A DNA stretch of 64,000 nucleotides from Larix kaempferi (Eukaryota > Streptophyta > Pinopsida > Pinales > Pinaceae). The number at the start of each line of letters is the position of its first letter. The stretch's first letter is position 1. Position numbers and translations under genes: made by a program. The notes below the pieces were generated by a model. That model worked only from the letters and a program-made list of their open reading frames with translations. It did no database searches and was not told where the DNA came from. Shown here in pieces: positions 34,241-45,559 of the stretch. The stretch spans positions 1,240,001-1,304,000 of the forward strand of contig BSBM01001436.1 of the NCBI GenBank assembly GCA_027924585.1, given 5' to 3'.

Positions 34241-36994
34241 TTGCTCTCTCTTTTCATGGATTGATGGGTAAGAAAATTAAAACTAGCAATAAAATTAAAC
34301 TGTAAATTTTCTAGAAACTTGTACTATGCAAGGAAGTGCAAGTGTATGAACTCTTATTTTCGTACTTTTTTCAGTTTCTGTGGAGATACTTTTAGCACTC
34401 CCTTTGCTCCCTTGTTATCATTGTATTGTTTGTAGTCCCATTGGCTGTATTTGGCTAGTAATGGATATCAATAGCTAAATTTAAAGTTAAATCTTGATGC
34501 CTCTTGAGAGAAAGGCTGAGCACTTTCCTATAAAAAACTAAAAAACTGGCAATTTCTTTCTTATGCTTCATTTGAGCAAGGATGCTTGCTTATTAAAAAA
34601 GATATAAGGGGAACTTTTGTAGAATTTGTTGAATAATAACTGAAAGCTGAATAAAGTAAGAACTGAGGATAGTCTTAAAACTGTGTGAACATGCTAGTAG
34701 TGTCTTCTTTATACATAACTGGTAGGCTGAGGTCGAAAATGTTAATGCTAACCATGTGATTGCTTTGTAGATAAGAGATAATGTTTGGATCAATACTCTT
34801 GAAATATCTTTGTAATTTAATTATTCTTTGGAGACTGTTCTAGAATATTAAAGAGATCAATGTTGGTTTGTGTAGTCTAATAATGAATATATCACTTCAA
34901 TAAATATATTGAATTCAATAATAGGCAATTTTTGTGGTTAACAAGTCCTGATGAGGGACTTCAATTGTGCATTGCAAAAAAATATTCTTCTTCAGGTGCA
35001 TTGTTTCTTAAACTTTTGCCTTATTATAAAATATGAGCTAATTCATAACATTTAGTTCCTATAGGCATACTAGGTTAGTAGAACCTTATTCCATTCTTTG
35101 CTTCTTTTTAGACAGTGCAAAAACATACTTCTTGCCTGGCATCATAGATGGATCAATCTAAAATAATAAGATCCATTGTGGTTGAGATTTAGGGACTGCC
35201 ATTTGGAAGGCCACATGGTCTTCCTCTAGTCGTTTTTTGTGCAGGGTCACATGTATCTATTTCTGTGATATGTGTGTTTCTACTCCAATATTTTGGATAT
35301 GAGAAAAAGGTAATCTTACAAGGAGGTAATGCTGATCCTTTTTCTTGTTGGGAAGAGATTAAAACGGGAAATGTAAAGGTCTGGTGAAGGGAAGGATATT
35401 TTAAATTCATTAGTTTGGCCTTGGGTTTTAATCGTTAAATAAGGTCTCCTTTGGTCTTGAAGTTGAGGGTCACTTCTTTGGAGTTTCTTTTGAATTTAGT
35501 TTGAATAACTTATTGAAAAACTTGAATTACAAGAAAGGTTTTCGAGTTCATTATTGTTTATATATCATGTAGATATGGATTCCCATATTCCAAAATCTTA
35601 TGAGAATGGTTCATCTGTTAAAGTTTTGATTTCTCCCATTTCTTTTCTTTGTTCATGAGATATGGTGTGTATGTTGGCATTAATGCTTGTTACAACACAA
35701 TTTAGAACCCACAAAAGTGTAAAGTCCCAAGAACCAAGGTGATAGCTATGCGTAAGTTGGGAAGTCTGCCCACTGTCACTTCAGCAGCTCTTTTTCACAC
35801 TTTAGGTTGGCTCTTATCCAACACAAGTTTGGCTTCCCAAAGGTCGGATTGTGAGGGATAGGGAGTGGGGGCTCAAGGTGAAAATGAAGAGTAAGCCTTA
35901 AGAAAACAAGTGGTTGTAGTAAAACAATTAAAATGGGTGATGTAGGATAACGGACTAGTGCTTATAAAATCTTGGGGAAATAGAGTGAAGAAAAATTACT
36001 CTAAAGAGGGCAATTTTGTGGATGATCAAGTAGGAAAGCGTTGCTAAGAGCATGCTACAGTCTGCCTTAATAATGCTGAAAGTAAATACAGAAATCGGTT
36101 CTGGAGAGCTAGAGTTGCCACTCTTGAACACAGTTATGAAGGTTCTATCCTACAATGACATATTAGTTCCAGCAACAACTTATTTGATAGATGAAGGATC
36201 GATACATTCAAAAAATAGAAGAGAAAAAGGAAATAAGAGGCAGAATGTCCTCACATTACCGCTATCCAAATGGAAAATGTTCCATTGCAAGGCCTTCACA
36301 ATAAGTTCTTTACAGGGAGTTGGTCAACAACATTTAAAAGTATTAAAATTATTGAGTCTCACATATTGTAGAAATGATACCTCAATCTTCCATTAAGCCT
36401 TCCATAATATATACACTGAAGGCTCAGCAAACCATCATTGACAGAGGATCATATAATTTGCGATGTCTAATCTATGTTAAAATCATTATTGCTGCCCAAA
36501 CATTACCAAATGGCATCGGAATGGATAGGTCTGTTCAATATATAGGGTTGGAGATTACATGATTGGGTAGTAGCTAATTTTTATATTGTGTTGTATTCTT
36601 TTTTGGATGTTTGTTTTGCTATGCATTAAGAAGCACTTATGTTTTTATCTTTTCTATTTTCACCAAAAGAAGAATTCGTAACTTCATATTATCAAGGTGA
36701 AAACAAAGTCACATTCTCTATGTGCATAAGCACTAGAAAATAAACAAGTAGATCATAACTACTGGCACCAGTCCTTGTAGTCTGTCTTTTAAGATCCAAC
36801 TTATCTATGATATTGTTCATATATAAGGAAACATATTATGGTATAATCCCTGACATCATTTTTTCAAAATATCAATCTTGGAAAGGTGTCATGGATATCT
36901 CAAAATTGAAACCGCTGCTATCTAATCTGATTTGAAACAGAAACTTTGTAAGAGTTAAAGCCCAAGAACAAATACACTGCTAATTTCGAGGGAA
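34241..36994. other. No gene recognised (2.75 kb)
   Basis: AT-rich DNA with short frames only. A frame at 36052-36396 (+, 114 codons, MLQSALIMLKVNTEIGSG...) has no domain that I recognise and no supporting splice or start context. I looked for further Ca2+-ATPase exons on the - strand and found none. Confidence 0.5.
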
Positions 36995-36999
36995 GTTAT

Positions 37000-37602
37000 T
37001 GTTAAAATTCAATATGCTAAGACAGAAAATAGCAGCATTACATTCCATTTCACAATAATAGCATATACAGGATCACTGAAGAAACAACAAGCATAGCATA
37101 AACACAAGAGACTGAGATTTATCCTGGGAAACCCTCATGGGGTAGAAAACCCAGCAAAGCTTCCTCAATATAGATGACCAGCAATATACAAAGATGCAAA
37201 CCCTGAGCATAAGCTCCTTCTCCTCCATAGCAGACCTCTCCTCCACAAATGCGCCTTTCTCAAGTGAGTGAGTGTGTGTAATGAGGAACACACCTCCTCT
37301 ATTTATACACTACTCTGATATGTATTTTACACAAGTACACGTAGGCTCGTATTTAACCAATAGGTTAAATACCCCACTACAACTAACTGGGCCGACCCCT
37401 CTAGGGTGGTCTAATAACCCTTTGACCCACATAACACATTTAGGGCCGACCCCCACTAGGGAAGTCTAATAACCCGAGTTACCACATTCCGACGGAGGAA
37501 TAAACATCTCCGGATATACAATAAGATCTTCACGGAGGAATGAATCATCTCCGGAATAATAAAGTACAAATATAATATTCTTTGAAGTTACAATATTTAA
37601 CA
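37000..37602 (-). repeat. 3' LTR of - strand copia
   Basis: On the - strand it runs TGTTAAATATTG...TTTTAACA. Contains the CTATTTATACAC complement of a TATA box near 37299-37310 and two copies of the complement of GGGTTATTAGAC...GGGTCGGCCC. Confidence 0.92.
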
Positions 37603-37769
37603 CTCCCCCTTAACGAGAAGGATATTATAACAGCATCTGCAGGAGCATGGAGTCACTACACATGATACATCTATAAATCACTGGAAGCTTTCTCAACATC
37701 ATCAGTAACTCAAGCAGTTACTGGAACATCATTGTTAACATCAATCATCAACATCACGATCTTTAGCAT

Positions 37770-38320
37770 CGTCTTCATACGATCAGCAGCATCGTCATCA
37801 GCAGCATCGTCATCACACGATCAGCATCGTCATTATACGATTAGCAGCATTGTCATCACATTATCAACAACATCGTCATCACACGATCAGCAGCATCGTC
37901 ATCATACGATCAGCAGCATCGTCATCCCACGATCAGCAGCATCGTCATCACACGATCAGCAGCATCGTCATCCCACGATCAGCAGCATCGTCATCACACG
38001 ATCAGCAGCATCGTCATCACACGATCAGCATCGTCATTATACGATTAGCAGCATTGTCATCACACGATCAACAACATCGTCATCACACGATCAGCAGCAT
38101 CGTCATCATACGATCAGCAGCATCGTCATCACACGATCAGCAGCATCGTCATCACACGATCAGCAGCATCGTCATCCCACGATCAGCAGCATCGTCATCA
38201 CACGATCAGCAGCATCGTCATCACACGATCAGCAGCATCGTCATCACACGATCAGCAGCATCGTCATCATACGATCAGCAGCATCGTCATCACACGATCA
38301 GCAGCATCGTCATCATACGA
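37770..38320 (-). repeat. 23-bp tandem array in copia 3' region
   Basis: About two dozen units of CATCGTCATCACACGATCAGCAG-like sequence (23 bp). Each unit is itself an inverted repeat, ATCGT-loop-ACGAT. Because 23 is not divisible by 3, the array yields two long + strand open frames made only of the repeat; I do not annotate these as genes. Confidence 0.9.
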
Positions 38321-38321
38321 T

Positions 38322-38610
38322 CATATTTAAGACTATCCCTCCTGGATTTGCTGTCTAAGGATGATTAGTCCAACCACAATCATATTTAAGACTATCCCTC
38401 CTGGATTTGCTGTCTAAGGATGATTAGTCCAACCACAATCATATTTAAGACTATCCCTCCTGGATTTGCTGTCTAAGGATGATTAGTCCAATCACAATCA
38501 TATTTAAGACTATCCCTCCTGGATTTGCTGTCTAAGGATGATTAGTCCAACCAAAATCATATTTAAGACTATCCCTCCTGGATTTGCTGTCTAAGGATGA
38601 TTAGTCCAAC
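38322..38610 (-). repeat. 59-bp tandem array, 5 units
   Basis: Units begin CATATTTAAGACTATCC at 38322, 38381, 38440, 38499 and 38558 and are nearly identical. Each contains GACTATCC and GGATGATTAGTC, which can pair with a small bulge. Confidence 0.9.
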
Positions 38611-39292
38611 AATTCATTTAGGACAATCCTTCCTTTCGGAATTACTGGATTTACTGTCCAAGGATGATTTAATCCAACAATTCATTTAGGACGATCCTTC
38701 CTTTCGGAATTACTGGATTTACTGTCCAAGGATGATTTAATCCCACAATTCATTTAGGACGATCCTTCCTTTCGGAATTACTGGATTTACTGTCCAAGGA
38801 TGATTTAATCCCACAATTCATTTAGGACGATCCTTCCTTTCAGAATTACTGGATTTACTGTCCAAGGATGATTTAATCCCACAATTCATTTAGGACGATC
38901 CTTCCTTTCGGAATTACTGGATTTACTGTCCAAGGATGATTTAATCCCACAATTCATTTAGGACGATCCTTCCTTTCGGAATTACTGGATTTACTGTCCA
39001 AGGATGATTTAATCCCACAATTCATTTAGGACGATCCTTCCTTTCGGAATTACTGGATTTACTGTCCAAGGATGATTTAATCCCACAATTCATTTAGGAC
39101 GATCCTTCCTTTCAGAATTACTGGATTTACTGTCCAAGGATGATTTAATCCCACCACAATTCATTTAGGACTATCCTTCCTTTCGGAATTACTGGATTTA
39201 CTGTCCAAGGATGATTTAATCCAACCACAATTCATTTAGGACTATCCTTCCTTTCGGAATTACTGGATTTACTGTCCAAGGATGATTTAATC
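38611..39292 (-). repeat. 68-bp tandem array, about 10 units
   Basis: AATTCATTTAGGACGATCC recurs every 68 bp from 38611, with later units 70-71 bp (CCACCACAATTC). Each has ATCCTT and AAGGAT as inverted partners. Confidence 0.9.
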
Positions 39293-39975
39293 CACTCAAT
39301 TCATTCTCGAAGACCTTACGTCTACGGCTCTCTTTAGGACTGACAGTCCAGGGATGATCCAATCCCCTCAAGTCCATCAAGGACTTCATTCTCGGAGACC
39401 TTGCGTCTACGGCTCTCTTTAGGACTGACAGTCCAGGGATGATCCAATCCCCTCAAGTCCATCAAGGACTTCATTCTCGGAGACCTTACGTCTACGGCTC
39501 TCTTTAGGACTGAAAGTCCAGGGATGATCCAATCCCCTCAAGTCCATCAAGGACTTCATTCTCGGAGACCTTACGTCTACGGCTCTCTTTAGGACTGAAA
39601 GTCCAGGGATGATCCAATCCCCTCAAGTCCATCAAGGACTTTATTCTCGGAGACCTTACGTCTACGGCTCTCTTTAGGACTGGAAGTCCAGGGATGATCC
39701 AATCCCCTCAACTGTCCACTAAGGACTTCATTCTCGGAGACCTTACGTCTACGGCTCTCTTTAGGACTGAAAGTCCAGGGATGATCCAATCCCCTCAACT
39801 GTCCACTAAGGACTTCATTCTCGGAGACCTTACGTCTACGGTTCTCTTTAGGACTGAAAGTCCAGGGATGATCCAATCCCCTCAACTGTCCACTAAGGAC
39901 TTCATTCTCGGAGACCTTACGTCTACGGTTCTCTTTAGGACTGAAAGTCCAGGGATGATCCAATCCCCTCAACTG
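39293..39975 (-). repeat. 85-87 bp tandem array, 8 units
   Basis: CATTCTCGGAGACCTTACG recurs at 39302, 39387, 39472, 39557, 39642, 39729, 39816 and 39903. Spacing changes from 85 to 87 bp when AAGTCCATCAAGG is replaced by AACTGTCCACTAAGG. The 87-bp form is in frame and gives a spurious 29-residue repeat protein. Inverted pairs include GGACT-GAA-AGTCC. Confidence 0.9.
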
Positions 39976-39985
39976 TATTCTTATC

Positions 39986-40330
39986 CATACAGGTACAATC
40001 ATGTATCACATCAAACCATGTACACATCACATCAAAACATCAAAACATGTATACATCACTAATCAGAACATGTACACATCACATCAAAACATGTGTACAT
40101 CAAAACATGTATACATCACTAATCAAAACATGTACACATCACATCAAAACATGTGTACATATCACTAATCAAAACATGTACACATCACATCAAAACATGT
40201 GTACATCAAAACATGTATACATCACAACTAGCATGTATTCTTACTAATACATCAAAACATGTATACATCATATTTAGCATGTATTCTTACTAATACATCT
40301 AACATCAAAAGCATGTATAAGTAAAACTAA
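39986..40330 (-). repeat. CATGTATACATC / CATGTACACATC degenerate array
   Basis: Interspersed CATGTRYACATC palindromes separated by ACATCAAAA spacers. The fifth distinct array in a row in this element's 3' region. Confidence 0.8.
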
Positions 40331-40448
40331 ATATTCTAAGTAAGAGAGTCTTAAATCTAAAGATTTCTAAGTAACTGGGTGTAGAGAACAGGTTACCTCA
40401 TCATCGACCTTGTTGTTCGATGAGACAATCTCATCAGTAGTGACTATA

Positions 40449-41700
40449 CTACTCCCCCTTTCGAGGAGGGTCCTTTTGAACTACACCAAGCTTGTCTCGG
40501 AAGTATTCAAACTTCACTCGAGACGGAGGTTTGGTTGATAACTTCTTCACTTGACGTAGAGGCTTGGTTAGTACAACGGTAACCTGTTATAAATTCAAAT
40601 TTTTAGAGTTCCTTTCTGTGTCATATCTTGTTAGTTCCCTATGTTCTTTGACTTATCATGGAACACTAGATTCTATGTCATCTTGATACAATTCTAAAAA
40701 TCACATAGGATCTCAGTTGGTTCTATCTCTAAGTCAAACAATCCTAAAGCCAAACTTCTTCACAACTAGCAGAGCAGGAAGCCATATATTCCGCTTGTGC
40801 TGAGAGCCACACTAGACTGCTTCCAGCTAAACCACGAGATCATGGCTAATCCCAGACAATAACATCCTCTCGATGTGTTCTTCTTGTCTGATACACTTCC
40901 TGCCCAAACAGAATCTGAATAGCCATCTGAAGTCATGATCTTCAAGATAGCATAGATCAAATTCTATCATGTCCTTTATGTGCCTCATCACATACTTTGC
41001 AACTATCAGGTAAACACATCTAGTTTCCACTAGATACTAACTCAAGGTGTTCATAACAAAGCATATATCTAACCTAGTATATGTTAGATATATCAAAGAC
41101 CCAATAAATTGACTGTACAGAGTTATATCCACTAACTCTGATGAGTTATCCCCTAACAGCTTCAAGTTGGAATCCATAAGAGTGGCCATTCCAACACCTC
41201 AAGTCATATTTCTCATCATACTTTCCCTGGTTGAGAAATATTCCTTCTGAGCCTTGCCATACTTCCAGACCTAGGAAGTAAAGCATCAATTTGAGATCTT
41301 TCATTTTTCATTTCTGCATTGAATGATCTTCTGCATATCTATCTGTGCCATCTCTCGTTTAGATGGGTCTAATGAGCCTCAATATCATTCGAACTCTGTG
41401 GTGAGTTCCTTCTTGCATCCATGTCATATGTGTATCATATTCAACCTTGTAGCAAAGGTTGAGATCCACATCACCCATGGTGATCATTAAGCTTATCAAA
41501 TTATTATCGATCCTAGGTACCTATACAGAACCCGATTCATACTTCTTCTTTAATTACACCATACTTGGAGCAAACATCTTGTCGTGATTCTCTTCCCCTT
41601 TCTAAGAGAATCTTCTAGCCATGAGCCTTCTATATTTTGTTTGATTTGTAAATCTTCTTGTTTGAACATCTACCACTTTTACGGTGTCCATCATTCTTCA
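40449..41700 (-). pseudogene. Copia RT/RNase H remnant with deleted RT core
   Basis: On the - strand, pieces in changing frames read (from high to low coordinates) an RT N-terminal stretch near 41680-41560, then LNLCYKVEYD and LMLYFLGLEVWQGSEGIFL, then LIGSLMYL-type remains, GYSDS.WAGSVSDKKNTSRGCY and SWKQSSVALST (40960-40766, RNase H), and finally TKPPSRVKFEYFRDKLGVVQ with a stop at 40451-40449. The RT middle, including the YVDD box, is missing between the first two pieces. Multiple stops and frameshifts. Confidence 0.8.
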
Positions 41701-42984
41701 TGACCTTTCCTACAAATCAAAATTAAGTACATGATTAGTAATACTTCATAATCATCAAAAGATAACCCATTATGCATATAGATATCATTTACATAGTGAT
41801 GCAACTATTTTGACCAAAACTTTGGCACAACACTTTCCCATATCCTGTATGCATATAGTGGCTATCTAGATGCCTTCCATCTCTACCAGAACATACTATC
41901 GAGAGTGTGCACAACTCTCAGCATGTCAGCAAAGAGGTTTCATTCTAGACAAGCAACAATGGAATGTTTGTCCAAACATATGCACATTAGTTGTATACTG
42001 TTCAATGCTCTATGAATGTTTACACTCAGCATTATATAATATGCATGCAGGCAATATCATTACTATTTCAAATAGCAACTCAAATACTTATCTTTTATGT
42101 TTGTGTGGCTGCCTCCCGCTTGATCTTCTGTATGTCTTTTGAACTTCTATTCATTCTGTACCACTGTGCATGCTCAAGAGTCATCCTCATGATCTCATAC
42201 ACAAACATACACTCATTAGTTTATTCTAAATGCTATCAAAACATTATAGTACTAAATAATCTTGAAAACGTATAGTCATGATTATAGTTAATAAACATTA
42301 GTATTCAAGATTTCAGGGAAGTCTTCTTTTACTCATGCATATCATTGATAAAAGATATAATATGCATAATCCCTTGATTACTAACTTTATGAATAAGCCT
42401 AACCAATCATTCCAAGTATACTTATATAAGGGATCCTAACACAAGGTAAGATTCATGGGAGACATACCTGGATTAGTATACCTACTTGGTTATGTACAAC
42501 ATACCTAAACAACCTCTTCAATGATTTAGAGATCCTGAGCTAGAACCTGCATGTCTCATAGGTCAAGCATAATATAACAAAGTCATACATACCTCGTAAG
42601 TAGAACAAGGATTATGGATGAGTCTTTGTCTTCATGTTTTCATGGTCACGGAGCCTGATTTGTCTTTTGTGATGTACCTGTATCTTGTTAGCAGACAACC
42701 TCAACCTCACACAACACCATAATGCATTAGTACAATCATAAGTGTCAACACCCTAACCAATGAATATCTTCTATCATGCATTCATAATTTTGTTAAGGTG
42801 ATACAACAAATCTAAAATCAAGATTGTACTAACTGTAATAACATGAAGACAAACATACCATAAACTTAATCATGAACAAATCTCAAAACATACCTCGATG
42901 AGTCATACCTATCGGGATCGCTTGTAATCTCCTTATGTAAAGCCTTAGCCTCATCTCCCTCTGAAACATGAACTCCTTCACTTA
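41701..42984 (-). other. Noncoding interior of the - strand copia
   Basis: No Gag, zinc knuckle, DSGA or integrase motif is visible in any frame. Several CATACCTxxxTA-like motifs recur (for example ACATACCTGGAT, ACATACCTCGTA), but I see no regular period. Confidence 0.5.
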
Positions 42985-44363
42985 TGTAGGTGACCAATCC
43001 ATCTTCTTCTAGGATTAACCCTATCCATTTGATTTGCAAGAACTGGACCTGGAGCTGGATATGGGTTTGTCAGAGAAACCCCAAATATTCAAACTTTGAA
43101 TTTCAAACTTCCGAAAGGATAGAGATATGCGCCTTGATGAGCTGATCAAACTGATATATTCTAAATTTGAAAACTGCAAAGTTTTACTCCTTAATTTTGC
43201 CTTTGAAACTTTTGGATTCACTGGACGTGACCCTGAACTGGGGTTTGATGAAGCCCACTCTTTTGCCCCATCAAAAAGTTTGATCCAAAGCTCTAAGCTT
43301 CTATTTTTCTGAGGAGCTTCCAGCCGTGGTCACAGATTTCAAAAATTCCCATTTTTACAGAAGCCCTAATTTTCCGCTTTTCTAATCAAAGTCCCGAACT
43401 AGGGTCTAATCAAACCCGGCCTTCTGCCCAACCAAAAATTCTGATATTGGTCTCTAAATTTCTATTTTGATGAGTAGCATCCATCCGTGGTCTCCGATTA
43501 CAAAAATTTCAACTTTCTCCAAAGCCCTAAATTCTGGAAGTCATGAATGAAGGTACCAAAAAATAATTCTGTTTTGACAGAAATATGTACCTGATTGTTT
43601 CTGGTGTAACTCTGAAATTTTTGATCCACAGGGTCTGAAAAAGTTTTTTGAAATAGCCTGACCTGTTATCTTTCCATCCTGACAGGTCTGACCTCAATTG
43701 GATTCTCTGAGAGAGAGTTATGCCAAATGTCGCAACGTGACCTGTTTTGGGAAAATACAGGAGAGCGAACTTGTACGGCGTGCCACGTGTCACTGTTTGA
43801 CCTTCGGCCTCTGAAAACGTTTTCTGAGATAGCTCGGCCTGTTATCTTTCCATCCTGATAGGTTTGACCTCAATTGGATTTTCTGAGAGAGAGTTATGCC
43901 AAGTGTCGCAACGTGACCTGTTTATGGGATAATACAGGAGAGCGAACTTGTACGGAGTGCCACGTGTCACTGGTTCAACTTCGGCCTCTGAAAAAGTTTT
44001 CTGAGATAGTTCAGACTGTGTAATACCTGTCACTTTTTACTAAATTTCATTTGGAGCTTCCTAGCCCAAGTTATGACCTTTTTCCCAAGGTCACCTGATT
44101 TTGACTCAGATCTGGAAGAGGCAGAAACCCTATATTGTACAGATCATAAATCACAAAGTACAACGAATTAGAGGTTGTCCTTTGGACACAAGGTACCTGG
44201 AGATCTTAGCTTCGTCCGGTAACAATTTCAGATCCGAAAACTTCGCCAAAACGGATTTATAGCGAAAGTGCTACGATGACTGGTTTTTGCTATGTGAAAC
44301 CCTAACCTTCAAATTGTCGTAAGTAAAGCAAGTGTCTTTAGTGCCATACCTTGTCTTCCTTCA
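42985..44363 (-). other. Leader of the - strand copia, with duplicated 185-bp block
   Basis: The part near 43060-43160 is the complement of the + copia leader around 23700-23780 (shared AAGGCGCATMTYT and GATCAGCT). The block CTGTTATCTTTCCATCCTGA occurs at about 43663 and 43849, giving two diverged copies of about 185 bp that include GCCACGTGTCACTG. Confidence 0.7.
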
Positions 44364-44380
44364 GGTTAGCTCTGATACCA
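44364..44380 (-). other. Primer binding site of - strand copia
   Basis: Complement of TGGTATCAGAGCTAACC, abutting the LTR. Confidence 0.85.
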
Positions 44381-44983
44381 TGTTAAAATTCAATATGCTA
44401 AGACAGAAAATAGCAGCATTACATTCCATTTCACAATAATAGCATATACAGGATCACTGAAGAAACAACAAGCATAGCATAAACACAAGAGACAGAGATT
44501 TATCCTGGGAAACCCTCATGGGGTAGAAAACCCAGCAAAGCTTCCTCAATATAGATGACCAGCAATATACAAAGATGCAAACCCTGAGCATAAGCTCCTT
44601 CTCCTCCATAGCAGACCTCTCCTCCACAAATGCGCCTTTCTCAAGTGAGTGAGTGTGTGTAATGAGGAACACACCTCCTCTATTTATACACTACTCTGAT
44701 ATGTATTTTACACAAGTACACGTAGGCTCGTATTTAACCAATAGGTTAAATACCCCACTACAACTAACTGGGCCGACCCCTCTAGGGTGGTCTAATAACC
44801 CTTTGACCCACATAACACATTTAGGGCCGACCCCCACTAGGGAAGTCTAATAACCCGAGTTACCACATTCCGACGGAGGAATAAACATCTCCGGATATAC
44901 AATAAGATCTTCACGGAGGAATGAATCATCTCCGGAATAATAAAGTACAAATATAATATTCTTTGAAGTTACAATATTTAACA
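44381..44983 (-). repeat. 5' LTR of - strand copia
   Basis: 603 bp, near identical to 37000-37602, followed by GTTAT. Confidence 0.92.
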
Positions 44984-45002
44984 GTTATCTTCATGAAATT
45001 AG

Positions 45003-45543
45003 GAAGAATTGAATCCTTGCTTCAGACTCATCCACAATATTTGAGGCACTATCAGTTACTGCGTGTACCACATTTTCTTCTCCAACTTCAAGGATGGCTT
45101 TCTCTAAATTCCTGAAAAAGTATTAAGTAGTTTTGTTGTGCTCTGCTGCATCAACTATCTTAAAACATAATATCCCTCCAGGGAAATAAACCAACACATT
45201 AATTATCAACCTATAACACATATCAGACCAACCATTTGATAAAATTGTGCACCCTGTTTGTTTCCAAGACTCTTTGATCTTACCCAATCTACTTGTCACC
45301 CTTTCTTTTTCCTCTTGAGAAGAGTAGTCCTTAGTGTCTAGGAACTGGGAGGTACATGTTCTTTGTCAAATTATGCAATCTTCTTACATGCATGGATAAA
45401 GTAAGGGATTCATAGTAGATTCAAAAAACATGTTCGCCACAACATTATCAAGTTTTTGCTTCTGTACAGGCTTCCAAAGAGTGTTTAATGTCACTGCCCC
45501 ACTTGATTTTGTTGGTTGACATGAACTTCCAGTAATAGCCATG
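45003..45543 (-). pseudogene. hAT-type transposase fragment (DUF659 region)
   Basis: - strand pieces read QKQKLDNVVANMFFE, then SRLGKIKESWKQTGCTILSNGWSD, then YRLIINVLVYFPGGILCFKIVDAAEHNKTT and finally LEKAILEVGEENVVHAVTDSASN. This is the conserved order of the DUF659 part of plant hAT transposase-like proteins. Two or more stops and at least one frameshift break it. The C-terminal dimerisation domain is not found; the copia insertion ends 15 bp away, so it may have cut this relic. Confidence 0.75.
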
Positions 45544-45559
45544 CTTGAAGAAAATGAGG

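Larger units (their letters stand above)
37000..44983 (-). mobile_element. Gutted copia element, - strand, TSD GTTAT
   Basis: 7984 bp between perfect GTTAT duplications (36995-36999 and 44984-44988). LTRs are 603 bp each (37000-37602 and 44381-44983), and I noticed one difference (GAGACTGAG against GAGACAGAG). In element order: LTR, PBS (44380-44364), about 1.4 kb leader with a 5' duplication, about 1.3 kb without recognisable coding, decayed RT/RNase H pieces, pol terminus at 40449, 2.8 kb of successive tandem arrays, PPT, LTR. No gag, protease or integrase is recognisable. High LTR similarity with so little coding content means it moved recently using proteins made elsewhere (inference). 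Confidence 0.92.

Noticed and set aside
36052-36396. 114-codon + strand ORF as a possible gene
   Set aside because: No recognisable domain, AT-rich region, no promoter or splice support; left as unassigned.
37770-38320. CRISPR-like regular repeats
   Set aside because: Units abut without unique spacers and lie inside a plant retrotransposon.
37732-38368. Two long + strand ORFs (208 and 172 codons) of SSIVITRSAASSSHDQQHRH type
   Set aside because: Period of 23 residues equals a 23-bp DNA unit read in three frames; no start context, no domain.
39589-40062. 29-residue repeat proteins on both strands
   Set aside because: Products of the 87-bp tandem array being divisible by three.
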